A stretch of DNA of 64,000 bases. Source: Roseiarcus sp963823165 (GTDB lineage: Bacteria > Pseudomonadota > Alphaproteobacteria > Rhizobiales > Beijerinckiaceae). The notes under the pieces are model-generated. The model worked only from the letters and a program-made list of their open reading frames with translations, was not told the DNA's origin and searched no databases. Position 1 is the stretch's first letter, and each line of letters begins with the position of its first letter. Positions 51,972 through 60,219 of this stretch are shown here, piece by piece. The translations under genes were made by a program, and so were the position numbers. The stretch is from the NCBI GenBank assembly GCA_963823165.1, contig CAWGKV010000040.1:62001-126000 (forward strand), in the 5' to 3' direction.

Positions 51972-52050
51972 CGAGGGTTCCTGTAGTTTGGTGACGTCCG
52001 CCGTTTGGGCTGGGTTGGCTGAACGAGACGAGTAGGCGGGCCGGCCACGG

Positions 52051-52142
52051 TGTCGGGCGGTTGAACCGATCGTCGCCATGAGCAAGGCGATGGCCCGTGA
52101 GACGCTTCCGGACGCCGGACGCCGCGGGGTTGGCGATTCCAT
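52051..52142. repeat. direct repeat, left copy flanking the tailspike gene
   Basis: About 90 bases, with GTCGGGCGGTTGAACCGATC at the start and AAGGCGATGGCCCG in the middle, matching the copy at 54135-54236 at most positions. It lies between the capsid and tailspike genes and is in the same orientation as the other copy. Confidence 0.75.
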
Positions 52143-52249
52143 CGCTGTTTGCGGGTTCGAGGATCTGGCGCGATGCTGCGGGTTTTAAAACCGGGGCGCC
52201 TGTCGTCCTCTTGCATGGCGAAGAGCGAACGATTGCGTCGCTTCAACCA

Positions 52250-54082
52250 CTAACCGTAGATAGTCACCGCCTCGGAGCCGGGCGTTGTGTTTGTGAAGAC
52301 GAGCTTGAACGAGCGGCTCGTGAGCGGACCGACGGCAAACGTGACCGGGCTGGTCGGGGCCAGAACGCCGCCGAAGGTCACGCCGGTTCCCTGACAGAAC
52401 GTCATCGTGTTTGGCGTCGAATTGATGCAAAGCCAATCGACACCTGCAAAAACGAATGGCGATTGGAGGGAGGCGACGAGTTGTGCAGCAGTCGGCGTAG
52501 TGATCGTGCACGGGCCAGGAGAGCCTTCGATCTGCGTCATGCCGTTCAGGATCTGCCCCGGGTTGAGCGTCATGCCGTTGGATGGCACTATCCCGACCGG
52601 CAAGCACCAAAGCGACCGGGCATACCTTAAACCGCCTTGATTGGAGCTGACGATCGCGTCGCAGTAGCTTGCAACGTCAGTATTCGCCCAGCAGACCGCA
52701 TTGGTGTTGGCGGCGTAAGCTGTGCTGTGGGTGATTTCGACGCGGTAGGTTCCTGCGCCGACATTGTAACCGTACCTCCAATTCGTCGGCGCTCCCCAGA
52801 TCTGGGTCTTGCAGCCGCGCACTTTGATGTCCTGGGCGGGAGCCGCGATTGTGAGAGCGTCGTAGATGTTCTTCGCGGCCCTGCCGCCGTCCTGGAAAGT
52901 GCAATTATTGAACAGAACATCGCGCCCCGCACAATATACCGCGCCTTGGGCCGAATCTCCAAACTGACAATTGTCGAACTGGAAATTGCTGGTGTAGCTC
53001 GCTGCAATGTCCGCGTTGATGATGCAGGCAAAGGTGTCCTGGCCGCCTTGCGTCCCCGCCCCCGGGGTCGACGGCGCGAGCGAGGTGTTTGCGATTATCG
53101 AGTTGGTGAACTGCATCAAGCAACCGGCGTCGAACTGACACCCGCACAACTGCATTCCATCGGTGACAAGATTGTTGAAGTCGCCGAATTGCGGATAATA
53201 CGATGCGCTCTCGGCGGAGTTCTTGACCCACAGTCCGCGATAACAGTGGAGGAAGGTCAAGTTGTTGCCGTTGACCGTGGACGCCTGTCCGTCCCACCAC
53301 ATCCCGTCGGCGCCGCTGAACAGCGCCGCCACGACAACGTTGTTCAGGGTGAGGCCGTCAGATCTGTTCGATCCATCGGCAGGCGCATCGTAGTACAGGC
53401 CCCAGAGACCTCGTACCCCCTGGACCGTCATGCTGTCGCAATAAGCCTCGTTGATGACACACCACGATATGCCGTTATAGACATTATTGAAGTACACGTC
53501 CCGGATAAGGCTTCTGCCGATATAGGCGAGCGAAAGCGCGTTGCCGCCCGTGCGGCCGGATGCGTCAACGGTGAGATCGCGAAGCAGGAAGCCCTGGATG
53601 CTCGTTCCCCGGCCGGCAGGTCCCATGACCGTGATGCAATTGTTTGAATTGCCTCCGACGAAGGCGAGAGTCGTTGTGCTCCATCCCTGACCAACCAGAT
53701 CGACATTGCTTGTCGTGACCTGGATCGTTCCGTTGAACTTGTATGTGCCGGCGCCAAACATGAGTCGCCCGCCGCTCGCGGCGGCGATCCATGCGATGGC
53801 GGCGTTGAGCGCCGCAGTGTTATCGGATGCAGAGGTCGAAGCGCCGAGCGCCTCGACCGGAACGGGTCCATGACGCTCCAAGGCCCACCAAGCGCCATCC
53901 GCGGTTTGCAGGTGGCCGGCCAGAACGGTCGTCGGCGCCGCGGAAAGTCTGGCGTAGGTCGCTGCGCCTCCGTCGCAGGGCGACGAATAGCCGAGCACCT
54001 GCACGCCCGTGACGGACGGGCTCATGCTTGCTGCTGCGAAGGCGGTTCGGGTTGGCCAGATATTGCTGGTCTGTCCGGTCAT
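52250..54082 (-). CDS. pectate-lyase-like beta-helix tailspike protein
   Basis: 610-residue protein with no signal peptide. The N-terminal segment (MTGQTSNIWPTRTAFAAASM, about 1-90) precedes a pectate-lyase superfamily beta-helix: LNAAIAWIAAASGGRLMFGA and GTYKFNGTIQVTTSNVDLVG (about 100-150) are the hallmark strands, continuing to about residue 500. It probably binds or depolymerises a host surface glycan. It is inserted in the head module between capsid and protease, not in the tail module, and is flanked by direct repeats. Confidence 0.85.
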   Translation of the reverse strand: MTGQTSNIWPTRTAFAAASMSPSVTGVQVLGYSSPCDGGAATYARLSAAPTTVLAGHLQTADGAWWALERHGPVPVEALGASTSASDNTAALNAAIAWIAAASGGRLMFGAGTYKFNGTIQVTTSNVDLVGQGWSTTTLAFVGGNSNNCITVMGPAGRGTSIQGFLLRDLTVDASGRTGGNALSLAYIGRSLIRDVYFNNVYNGISWCVINEAYCDSMTVQGVRGLWGLYYDAPADGSNRSDGLTLNNVVVAALFSGADGMWWDGQASTVNGNNLTFLHCYRGLWVKNSAESASYYPQFGDFNNLVTDGMQLCGCQFDAGCLMQFTNSIIANTSLAPSTPGAGTQGGQDTFACIINADIAASYTSNFQFDNCQFGDSAQGAVYCAGRDVLFNNCTFQDGGRAAKNIYDALTIAAPAQDIKVRGCKTQIWGAPTNWRYGYNVGAGTYRVEITHSTAYAANTNAVCWANTDVASYCDAIVSSNQGGLRYARSLWCLPVGIVPSNGMTLNPGQILNGMTQIEGSPGPCTITTPTAAQLVASLQSPFVFAGVDWLCINSTPNTMTFCQGTGVTFGGVLAPTSPVTFAVGPLTSRSFKLVFTNTTPGSEAVTIYG

Positions 54083-54134
54083 GTCAGGTTCCGTTCTGGT
54101 TGGGTTCAAGGAGTTTCGCGCGGCGGCCGGAGCG

Positions 54135-54236
54135 TCGGGCGGTTCAACCGATCGCCGCCGTGAGCGAGGCGATGGCCCGCATGACTCTTCCGGCCGCCGC
54201 GCCGCCGGACGCCGCGGCGTCGGCGATTCGATTCGC
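54135..54236. repeat. direct repeat, right copy flanking the tailspike gene
   Basis: About 100 bases beginning GTCGGGCGGTTCAACCGATC and including GAGGCGATGGCCCG, matching 52051-52142. It lies 53 bases upstream of the tailspike start and just downstream of the protease gene. Duplication or recombination at this site would explain the insertion of the tailspike gene. Confidence 0.75.
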
Positions 54237-54253
54237 GTCGGATCGCCGCCGCC

Positions 54254-55165
54254 TCAGAAGCGCAGCGGATTGGCGAGGCTGAGCTTGGTGAGCGCGAGCG
54301 CGCGCGCCTCGGGCGGCAGAGCGGCGAGGCGCTTTACCGCCTCTTCCGCACCGATTGCATCCGGCTCGGCGTCGGCGCTCTTGGACAGGGCGCGCAGCGC
54401 CGCCTTGGCGGGCAGCGGCTGGGCCTCGAGCGCGGCGACCCGCTTCGCGAGATCGGCGAGCGCCGGACGAACCTCGTCGAGCGCCTTGCGCAGGCGCATG
54501 TTTTCACCTTCCGCCCGTTCGAGCTCGATCGCAGCCTCGGCGAGCTCGGCGGCGGCCTTGTAAAACGCTTCGGACGTTTCGGGCCCGCGAGCCGGAGGCG
54601 CCGCCTCCTCAACGCTCGTCGGGGGAGAAGGCGGGGCCTGCGGCGCGGGGTTTGAAGTCTCTGTGCGAGGCGCGAAGGCGCGTTTTTCAACCACGCCGTC
54701 CTTGACCACCTCGAAGGTCGCGTCGGGCAGGCAGGGCAGGTCGACCAGCGAAATCTCGTGCGGCTCGGCGGTGTAGCGGACGAGGCTCAAATCCGGATCC
54801 GGCCAGCGCTTCACGTAACGGCCGCCCTGGGAAAAGCCGGTGTAGACGCCCTCGGCGACCTTCCGCCATTCGTCGTCGTCGACGATCTTGGCGGCGACGA
54901 CGATGCGCTTGCCCTCGTCGTCGAATTCGATGCCGGTGAGCTTGCCGGCGGCGATGCGGCCGTGCATGGCGCGCACCGCGCCGAGCGACTTGCCGCCGCT
55001 CGCCTCGAGCGCCTCGTTGGACCATTTCTCGAAATAGGGCTTGCTCGAGGAATAGTCGCAGATCTCGCCCGAGCGGTCGGGCGTCTCGGCGGTCGCGACG
55101 CCGGTGACGATGCGCCGGTCGAGGTCGACCTTCAGGAGCGGCAGGAACAGGTCGAGAGAGGTCAA
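54254..55165 (-). CDS. prohead protease with scaffold-like C-terminus
   Basis: 303-residue protein. The protease part (about 1-165: DLFLPLLKVDLDRRIVTGVA, AMHGRIAAGKLTGIEFDDEG, EPHEISLVDLPCLPDATFEV with the His/Ser-type catalytic segment) resembles XkdF-like prohead proteases. After a Pro-rich linker (about 170-200) comes a coiled-coil (about 210-265), probably a scaffold, and the end LTKLSLANPLRF. It would cut the capsid and scaffold during maturation. Two similar promoter-like copies lie upstream. Confidence 0.82.
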   Translation of the reverse strand: MTSLDLFLPLLKVDLDRRIVTGVATAETPDRSGEICDYSSSKPYFEKWSNEALEASGGKSLGAVRAMHGRIAAGKLTGIEFDDEGKRIVVAAKIVDDDEWRKVAEGVYTGFSQGGRYVKRWPDPDLSLVRYTAEPHEISLVDLPCLPDATFEVVKDGVVEKRAFAPRTETSNPAPQAPPSPPTSVEEAAPPARGPETSEAFYKAAAELAEAAIELERAEGENMRLRKALDEVRPALADLAKRVAALEAQPLPAKAALRALSKSADAEPDAIGAEEAVKRLAALPPEARALALTKLSLANPLRF

Positions 55166-55233
55166 TTGCGGCTCCGTCTTCGGGGACGCGCGAAAGCGCC
55201 CGGACGGCGCGGGCGCGGGGATCGTTGAATGTC

Positions 55234-55356
55234 GGAAAGGGCGGGGAGGAATGCGGCGGCGTCATCGCCGCCCGCACCGTCTCCACTGTATCAGACTATG
55301 CCATGAACCGAGTGCGCTGTCAACAGAAAGTTCTTATTTTGTTCGATCGCGAAAAA
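55234..55356 (-). promoter_or_regulatory. promoter-bearing repeat, copy 1, upstream of the protease
   Basis: About 120 bases that recur at 55407-55527. On the minus strand it has TTGACA (55318-55323), a 17-base spacer and CATAGT (55295-55300), matching sigma-70 -35 and four of six -10 positions. Transcription would enter the protease gene (start 55165) with a leader of about 120 bases. Confidence 0.5.
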
Positions 55357-55406
55357 CGTGGCGCCGAGAGCGTTCGGACGGCGCAGGCGCAAGCAAAGGA
55401 AGTTTT

Positions 55407-55527
55407 GGAAAGCGGGGAAGGATGACGGCGGCCTCATCGCCGCCCGCACCATCTCCATTGTGTCAGACTATGCCACGAGCCGAGTACGGCGTCAACACAA
55501 AGTTCTTTTTTTGTTCGAACGACCCGG
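55407..55527 (-). promoter_or_regulatory. promoter-bearing repeat, copy 2
   Basis: Second copy of the unit at 55234-55356. On the minus strand TTGACG (55490-55495), the same 17-base spacer and CATAGT (55467-55472). It begins where the truncated portal copy ends, so it may have been carried along in the same duplication event. Confidence 0.5.
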
Positions 55528-56350
55528 AAAACCGGGCCTCAGAGAGAGCAGCAAACGCGGCCGCTGCGCACTGGGGCGCGGAAGGCCGGTGCGGCGTGAC
55601 CGGAAAGCTACGGCTCCATCCACCCAGCCCCAACTCGGCCCGCGCCTCCTCGCGCGTCTTGATCCCGGCCCAGACCAGGATGTTCAGCGTCTGCGCCTGC
55701 TGCAGCGGATCGATCGCGTCGTCGCCGACCCAGACGAACTCGAGATCCGGCTCGCCCATGCAGACCTGGGTCACCCGGTCGAGCCCGCTCTTGATCCAGG
55801 TCTTCAACGGGACGAGCCCCTCCTGCGTCGCCTGCAGGCGCCATCGTCTCGCTGGTCGCCCGGTTCACCTGGGAGACGAACGGCGTCACGGGCACGGAGA
55901 AGACGTAGCAGATGAGGCGCGCGAGCCACTCGTCGTACTGGTCTTTCAAGGGCGGCTGGCGGTACTCGATCAACCGGAAGTCGGACGGCACGATCTTCAG
56001 CATGTTGCGCCGACGCAGATTGCCGCTCATCTGCGCGTCGAAGTCGTCCTGGAACTGGCGGACCTGGTCGCCGGTCCACTCCTTCGGCACGGCGCCGAGG
56101 GCGTTGGGCGCCGAGCTGGCGCGGTAATATTCGAGCGTCGTCGCCTCGCGCCTCAGCGCGACGTTGATGGTGAGCGCGATCTGCTCGACCGGGCTCATGC
56201 CGTAGAGCTTGTGGGCGCGGACGTTGCGCGGCAGGTAGAGAAGCTCGTCGGCGGAAAAGTCCGCCGCCGGCATGCCGTGCAGCACCTGCTGGTAGGCCGG
56301 GTCCGGCGGCTCGGGCGCCCGGCCGTCCTCGCCGATCAGCGGCTTGATGG
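55463..56350 (-). pseudogene. truncated, frameshifted second copy of the portal gene ('orphan' module)
   Basis: Nearly identical (most bases over about 750) to the middle and 3' part of the portal gene at 57143-58939, from the codons for IKPLIGEDGRAPEPP to AGIKTREEARAELGLGG. It lacks the first 175 codons and, after GLGG, has a different tail (WSRSFPVTPHRPSAPQC and onwards) instead of the toxin region. A one-base insertion near 55843 breaks the frame at SETM. It has no start of its own. Its place downstream of the toxin/immunity pair is that of orphan toxin modules. Confidence 0.85.
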
Positions 56351-56492
56351 GCGCCCGGTCACTGGCAGTGGGCTTAGAAACGCCTATGAGCTTCAGGGCG
56401 CGCAAAAGTTCCTCGCGGCGCCCCATGCGATCGGAAGCCTCGGGCACCGGAAATTATCGCTGTCGTCAGCCGCAGTTCTTTGTAAGCCGGAC

Positions 56493-56606
56493 TCAGCAGT
56501 TGCTGCCGGTGCAGTCCGCGTGTGCGGGCTCGCTGAGGTAGGCATAGGCGGAAACGCCGCCAGCCAGAGCAACGGCTATGAAGGCGAGAGCGAGCAGCTT
56601 CCGCAT
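56493..56606 (-). CDS. 37-residue exported peptide
   Basis: MRKLLALAFIAVALAGGVSA is a signal peptide or single membrane segment, followed by YAYLSEPAHADCTGSNC. The two cysteines in CTGSNC could form a small loop. The ATG at 56606 is the only likely start. It lies between the immunity gene and the orphan portal copy. No known function. Confidence 0.55.
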   Translation of the reverse strand: MRKLLALAFIAVALAGGVSAYAYLSEPAHADCTGSNC

Positions 56607-56749
56607 TTGAAGTCCCCAAGGCGCATACCTGACGGAAGGCTACAACGAAAATGGGCGCGCAAACCGTCGTCAGCGGTGAAGTCCGCTATGGACGCACTGT
56701 CGGCGGCTGTGGCCGGCGCCGTCCTCCCTGAGAACTTCGCCGCGCAAGT

Positions 56750-57142
56750 TCAATCTCTGTCGAGAGTCAGGTTGAAAAAAGGCTCAGCGCCAAGGAAACC
56801 AGTGTCGTTGGGATCCCATTCAAAATTTCGCACGTACTCGGATGCGCTCTGGTCGACGCCTGGATGTCGCCGCGACCAACCGAGACTCCAGACATAAACG
56901 TATCGCGAGGGAATGATTGGCCCTTTGGACGAAGGCACCCACACCTCCGCGCCTATGACGATACGATTATGCTTTTCAGCCCATTTGATCACCTCGAGCG
57001 CGTCGGCGCGCGACCAAGCGTATTCATTCCCGCATCTGAAAGCATTGTCGAGGACAGTTTTGGGGAGTGTCTGGAACATTGACGACATGGCGGATGACTT
57101 ACCTTGTTCGCGTTTATGATAAAAGCTGATTGCAACGGACAT
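56750..57142 (-). CDS. putative immunity protein for the portal-linked toxin
   Basis: 130-residue soluble protein; its ATG at 57142 abuts the TAA of the portal/toxin gene with no space. The body (FQTLPKTVLDNAFRCGNEYA, ADALEVIKWAEKHNRIVIGA, EVWVPSSKGPIIPSRYVYVW) resembles the Imm40 family of polymorphic-toxin immunity proteins, in which a helix before a short strand reads 'A/V-L-G-G-x-V'. That match is from memory. Context (immediately after a colicin E5-like toxin domain) is the stronger evidence. A second start, MSSMFQTLPK, is possible. The encoded protein should protect the lysogen. Confidence 0.65.
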   Translation of the reverse strand: MSVAISFYHKREQGKSSAMSSMFQTLPKTVLDNAFRCGNEYAWSRADALEVIKWAEKHNRIVIGAEVWVPSSKGPIIPSRYVYVWSLGWSRRHPGVDQSASEYVRNFEWDPNDTGFLGAEPFFNLTLDRD

Positions 57143-58939
57143 TTAGTCCGAAGGCCTCTCTTGCTCGGGAATGACCCTTGTCCTAGGTCCGAAGGGGTCT
57201 GAGCCGCCTCCTCCGCCTCCTCCGCCGAAGCCTCTCGATTCGGACGGCGTCCCGCTCTGCGGGGGCGGACGCATCACAGCGCCTGGCCGGTCGCCGCTGC
57301 CTTCGCCATAGAGAAAATCGTCCCGTCCAACCTGGACGACCTCGTTAGTTGAGTTGTCAATGACGACTGACCTGCTTGTTGCAGGATGGACGTAACGGGT
57401 CGCCGGACCGCCAGTTCCTTTGTTTATCGCGTCGATCCTTGGCCCGGATTTCACCGCCTCGTCAATTTGCTCCGGAGTCCATCCTCTCGGTCCCATTTGA
57501 CGACGGATTTCGTCATCGTACTTGAAACCGCCAGGGGTGATGCTCAGAGGCTTATCAGCAATGAGCTTCGGCGCGAGTGGGTCGGCCGGGCCAACGTCGG
57601 GGTCGTCAGCGGTTGTGAGCTGCCCAGTTTGTCGACTGTGATAGGGATTGTACTTGCCCATCCCTACGGCCTGCCCCGCCTTTCCGCCTCCCAGCCCCAG
57701 CTCGGCCCGCGCCTCCTCGCGCGTCTTGATCCCGGCCGAAACCAGGATGTTCAGCGTCTGGGCCTGCTGCAGCGGATCGATCGCGTCGTCGCCGACCCAG
57801 ACGAACTCGAGATCCGGCTCGCCCATGCAGACCTGGATCACCCGGTCGAGCGCGCTCTTGATCCAGGTCTTCAACGGGACGAGCCCCTCCTGCGTCGCCT
57901 GCAGGCGCATGGTCTCGCTGGTCGCCCGGTTCACCTGGGAGACGAACGGCGTTACGGGCACGGAGAAGACGTAGCAGACGAGGCGCGCGAGCCACTCGTC
58001 GTACTGGTCTTTCAAGGGCGGCTGGCGGTACTCGATCAACCGGAAGTCGGACGGCACGATCTTGAGCATGTTGCGCCGACGCAGATTGCCGCTCATCTGC
58101 GCGTCGAAATCGTCCTGGAACTGGCGGATCTGGTCGCCGGTCCACTCCTTCGGCACGGCGCCGAGGGCGTTGGGCACCGAACTGGCGCGGTAATATTCGA
58201 GCGTCGTCGCCTCGCGCCTCAGCGCGACGTTGATGGTGAGCGCGATCTGCTCGACCGGGCTCATGCCGTAGAGCTTGTGGGCGCGGACGTTGCGCGGCAG
58301 GTAGAGGAGCTCGTCGGCGGAAAAGTCCGCCGCCGGCACGCCGTGCAGCACCTGCTGGTAGGCCGGGTCTGGCGGCTCGGGCGCCCGGCCGTCCTCGCCG
58401 ATCAGTGGCTTGATCGTCGCGCCGTCGACCACGTCGAGGGAATAGAGCTTCCCGACGCGATCGTAGCGGGGATAGATCGTCGCGGCGTCGATGACCAGCA
58501 GGTCCTCCAGGAGCATGCGCAGCCAGTCGCCGAACGAGCGGCGCCGGTCGGGGCGGGCGAGAAAGGCGAGCGCCGCGTCGATGCGAGCGGAAGCGTCCGG
58601 AAGGTCGGCGCGCGCCCGGGCGCGCAGGGTGAATTTCTGCGCCGCGATCTGATCCTTGCGCGTCTCGATGACGGCGCGGAGGATCGGCAGGGCGTCGGCG
58701 AGCGCCCGCAATTCGGCGAACGAAATGCCGCCTTCGGAGCGCGGGACATAGTTCAGGTTGGCGCCGAACGCGTAGTCGAACTGCCGCCCCTTCACGTCCG
58801 GCGGCGCCTGGGGTGCGAGCGGCTGCTGCGGGCCGAACCAGGAGTCGGGCGAGACGCCGGTGATGGCGTAGCGCGCGGCATGCGCGAGGCGGGCGAACAC
58901 GCCCGGGGTCAGCGGGCGGTGGACGGCGTCCGTGGACAT
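57143..58939 (-). CDS. phage portal protein with C-terminal colicin E5-like tRNase domain
   Basis: 598 residues. Residues 1 to about 420 are a phage portal protein: GANLNYVPRSEGGISFAELR, DLLVIDAATIYPRYDRVGKL, NVRAHKLYGMSPVEQIALTI, DEWLARLVCYVFSVPVTPFV. After a linker, about 470-545 read DDEIRRQMGPRGWTPEQIDE, AVKSGPRIDAINKGTGGPAT, RYVHPATSRSVVIDNSTNEV and VQVGRDDFLY. This pattern (I-R-x-Q-M-x-x-R-G-W-T then P-A-T-x-Y then V-V-x-(N/D) then G/N-E-V-x-Q-(V/I)) is that of the colicin E5 ribonuclease, which cuts tRNAs with queuosine anticodons. A Gly-rich disordered tail ends the protein. Portal proteins of this group normally stop near residue 400. An immunity-like gene follows. Confidence 0.85.
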   Translation of the reverse strand: MSTDAVHRPLTPGVFARLAHAARYAITGVSPDSWFGPQQPLAPQAPPDVKGRQFDYAFGANLNYVPRSEGGISFAELRALADALPILRAVIETRKDQIAAQKFTLRARARADLPDASARIDAALAFLARPDRRRSFGDWLRMLLEDLLVIDAATIYPRYDRVGKLYSLDVVDGATIKPLIGEDGRAPEPPDPAYQQVLHGVPAADFSADELLYLPRNVRAHKLYGMSPVEQIALTINVALRREATTLEYYRASSVPNALGAVPKEWTGDQIRQFQDDFDAQMSGNLRRRNMLKIVPSDFRLIEYRQPPLKDQYDEWLARLVCYVFSVPVTPFVSQVNRATSETMRLQATQEGLVPLKTWIKSALDRVIQVCMGEPDLEFVWVGDDAIDPLQQAQTLNILVSAGIKTREEARAELGLGGGKAGQAVGMGKYNPYHSRQTGQLTTADDPDVGPADPLAPKLIADKPLSITPGGFKYDDEIRRQMGPRGWTPEQIDEAVKSGPRIDAINKGTGGPATRYVHPATSRSVVIDNSTNEVVQVGRDDFLYGEGSGDRPGAVMRPPPQSGTPSESRGFGGGGGGGGSDPFGPRTRVIPEQERPSD

Positions 58940-58949
58940 TCTTGGTTCC

Positions 58950-59090
58950 TTGCTGGATTCCCCTCTCCCTCCGGGAGAGGGTCAGGGGTGAGGGATCGCG
59001 GCGCTGCGAGCCGTCATCCGGCCCTGCGGGCCACCTTCCTCCCGCAAGCGGGAGAAGGAAGGGTGGCTTCGCCTTCCGTTAGGGATTGGC
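58950..59090. repeat. dispersed palindromic repeat
   Basis: Contains CCCTCTCCCTCCGGGAGAGG, GGTCAGGGGTGAGGGATC and CTTCCTCCCGCAAGCGGGAG, repeat types seen elsewhere in the window. It separates the portal gene from the oppositely oriented hypothetical gene. Non-coding. Confidence 0.7.
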
Positions 59091-59132
59091 GTGCTAGGGG
59101 GCCGGCTCGAGGATCATGAGGAGCTTCGTCGA

Positions 59133-59474
59133 ATGCGCCGCGCGGCCGCCCTCGCCATCGCCCTTTGCCTGCCCGCGGCCGCGCATGCCGGGTCGCGCTG
59201 GACCTTTTGCGTCGCGGCGGCCGGGGACGGGGCCGAGGTCTGGATCAGCGACGTGTTCGCCGCCGAGGCGAGCCGCGAGCGGCTCGAAAGCGCGTTCAGG
59301 ACCGTGGTCGAGCGGCTGGGGGCGACAAAGGCCAACGCCCAATGCCCGCAGCCGCGCGACGATCCCACCGAGGCGGCCAACGCCCAGTTCGACGCCGAGG
59401 CGTTCAACCGCAGGATGGGGGCGAACCTGCACGCCGTGCCGGCGAGCGAATTCCCGGCAGAAGCGCCAGGTGGC
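59133..59474 (+). pseudogene. exported hypothetical protein, C-terminus lost in repeats
   Basis: Plus-strand gene starting ATG at 59133 after GAGGAG. It has a signal peptide (MRRAAALAIALCLPAAAHAG), then SRWTFCVAAAGDGAEVWISD and FDAEAFNRRMGANLHAVPAS. From about residue 114 the reading runs into a dispersed repeat and the rest is unlikely to be native. It is one of the few plus-strand genes between the head genes and may be a small cargo gene. Confidence 0.5.
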
Positions 59475-59877
59475 GCACGAGCCCATTGCGTGCGAAGCGG
59501 GGCAATCGCGACGCTGCAGGACGATCGCCGATCGGCTCCAACGCGAGGCCGCAGCCGGCCGAGCAATAGGCCGGAGGCCTCTCCACTCCCCTTGCGGGAG
59601 AGGGGTTTGGGGGTGAGGGGTCGGCGCGAGAGCGCCGTGATGAAGCGCGCTCGCGGCGCGACCCTTCATCCGGCCCTTCGGGCCACCTTCTCCCGCAAGG
59701 GAGAAGGGGTTTTCAGCGCGCCCTCGGCAAACCAGTCATTCGTAAATCCGCGCGATCGCAAGCTCGGCCTTGCCGGACCATTCGAACCGGTAGACCGCAC
59801 CTCCAAGAGAATCATATATCTTTGGCAAACAAAGAGAATCAGCTATAGGGCTGGAATCAATCGCATTGGGGCACTCG
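59475..59877. repeat. gap filled with dispersed repeats
   Basis: 403 bases holding CTCCCCTTGCGGGAGAGGGG and GGGCCACCTTCTCCCGCAAG hairpin units (59570-59715) and a 'GCGTGCGAAGCGGGGCAATC' element near 59490 of the type common in Rhizobiales. The last 170 bases are less G+C-rich and could hold the promoter of the next gene. Confidence 0.6.
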
Positions 59878-60219
59878 ATGAGCACCGACGCATATCTAGA
59901 CGCCAAGAAAGCGTACGATGACCACTCACAGGCGCTCCGGGCGTTCGCCGCGACTCTGCGCAAGGTTTCCGACGCGATTGCCGCCAATCCCGGGCGGTTC
60001 ATTATTTCGAATGTGGCCACAGGGCTCCCAATGTCAGCGACGGGGGGCAGTTCGGTGAATGGAGACGAGTGGAAATCTGCAGACCAAATTCAACAAATGC
60101 TTCTCAAGTGGCATCAGCTGAGAGATCGGATGCTACAGGCGTGGGAATTTGTCCCGAATGATCGTAAGAATGGCTTAGTCCCACCGCCGGGTGTGGACGC
60201 TCCACTTCGCAGATATTGA
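59878..60219 (+). CDS. hypothetical helical protein
   Basis: 113-residue protein (MSTDAYLDAKKAYDDHSQAL, FAATLRKVSDAIAANPGRFI, IQQMLLKWHQLRDRMLQAWE), helical with a Pro-rich end. GGGG lies six bases upstream of the ATG at 59878; an in-frame TTG at 59866 is less likely. Its G+C is clearly lower than the phage structural genes around it. It overlaps the oppositely oriented gene at 60104-60328 tail to tail. No family recognised. Confidence 0.5.
   Translation: MSTDAYLDAKKAYDDHSQALRAFAATLRKVSDAIAANPGRFIISNVATGLPMSATGGSSVNGDEWKSADQIQQMLLKWHQLRDRMLQAWEFVPNDRKNGLVPPPGVDAPLRRY

Noticed and set aside
55463..56350. A second functional portal gene
   Set aside because: It lacks the first 175 codons, has no start site and is frameshifted.
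57386..59119. 577-codon plus-strand frame opposite the portal gene
   Set aside because: Antisense shadow of the portal gene; composition dominated by Arg, Asp, Val and His, no domain.
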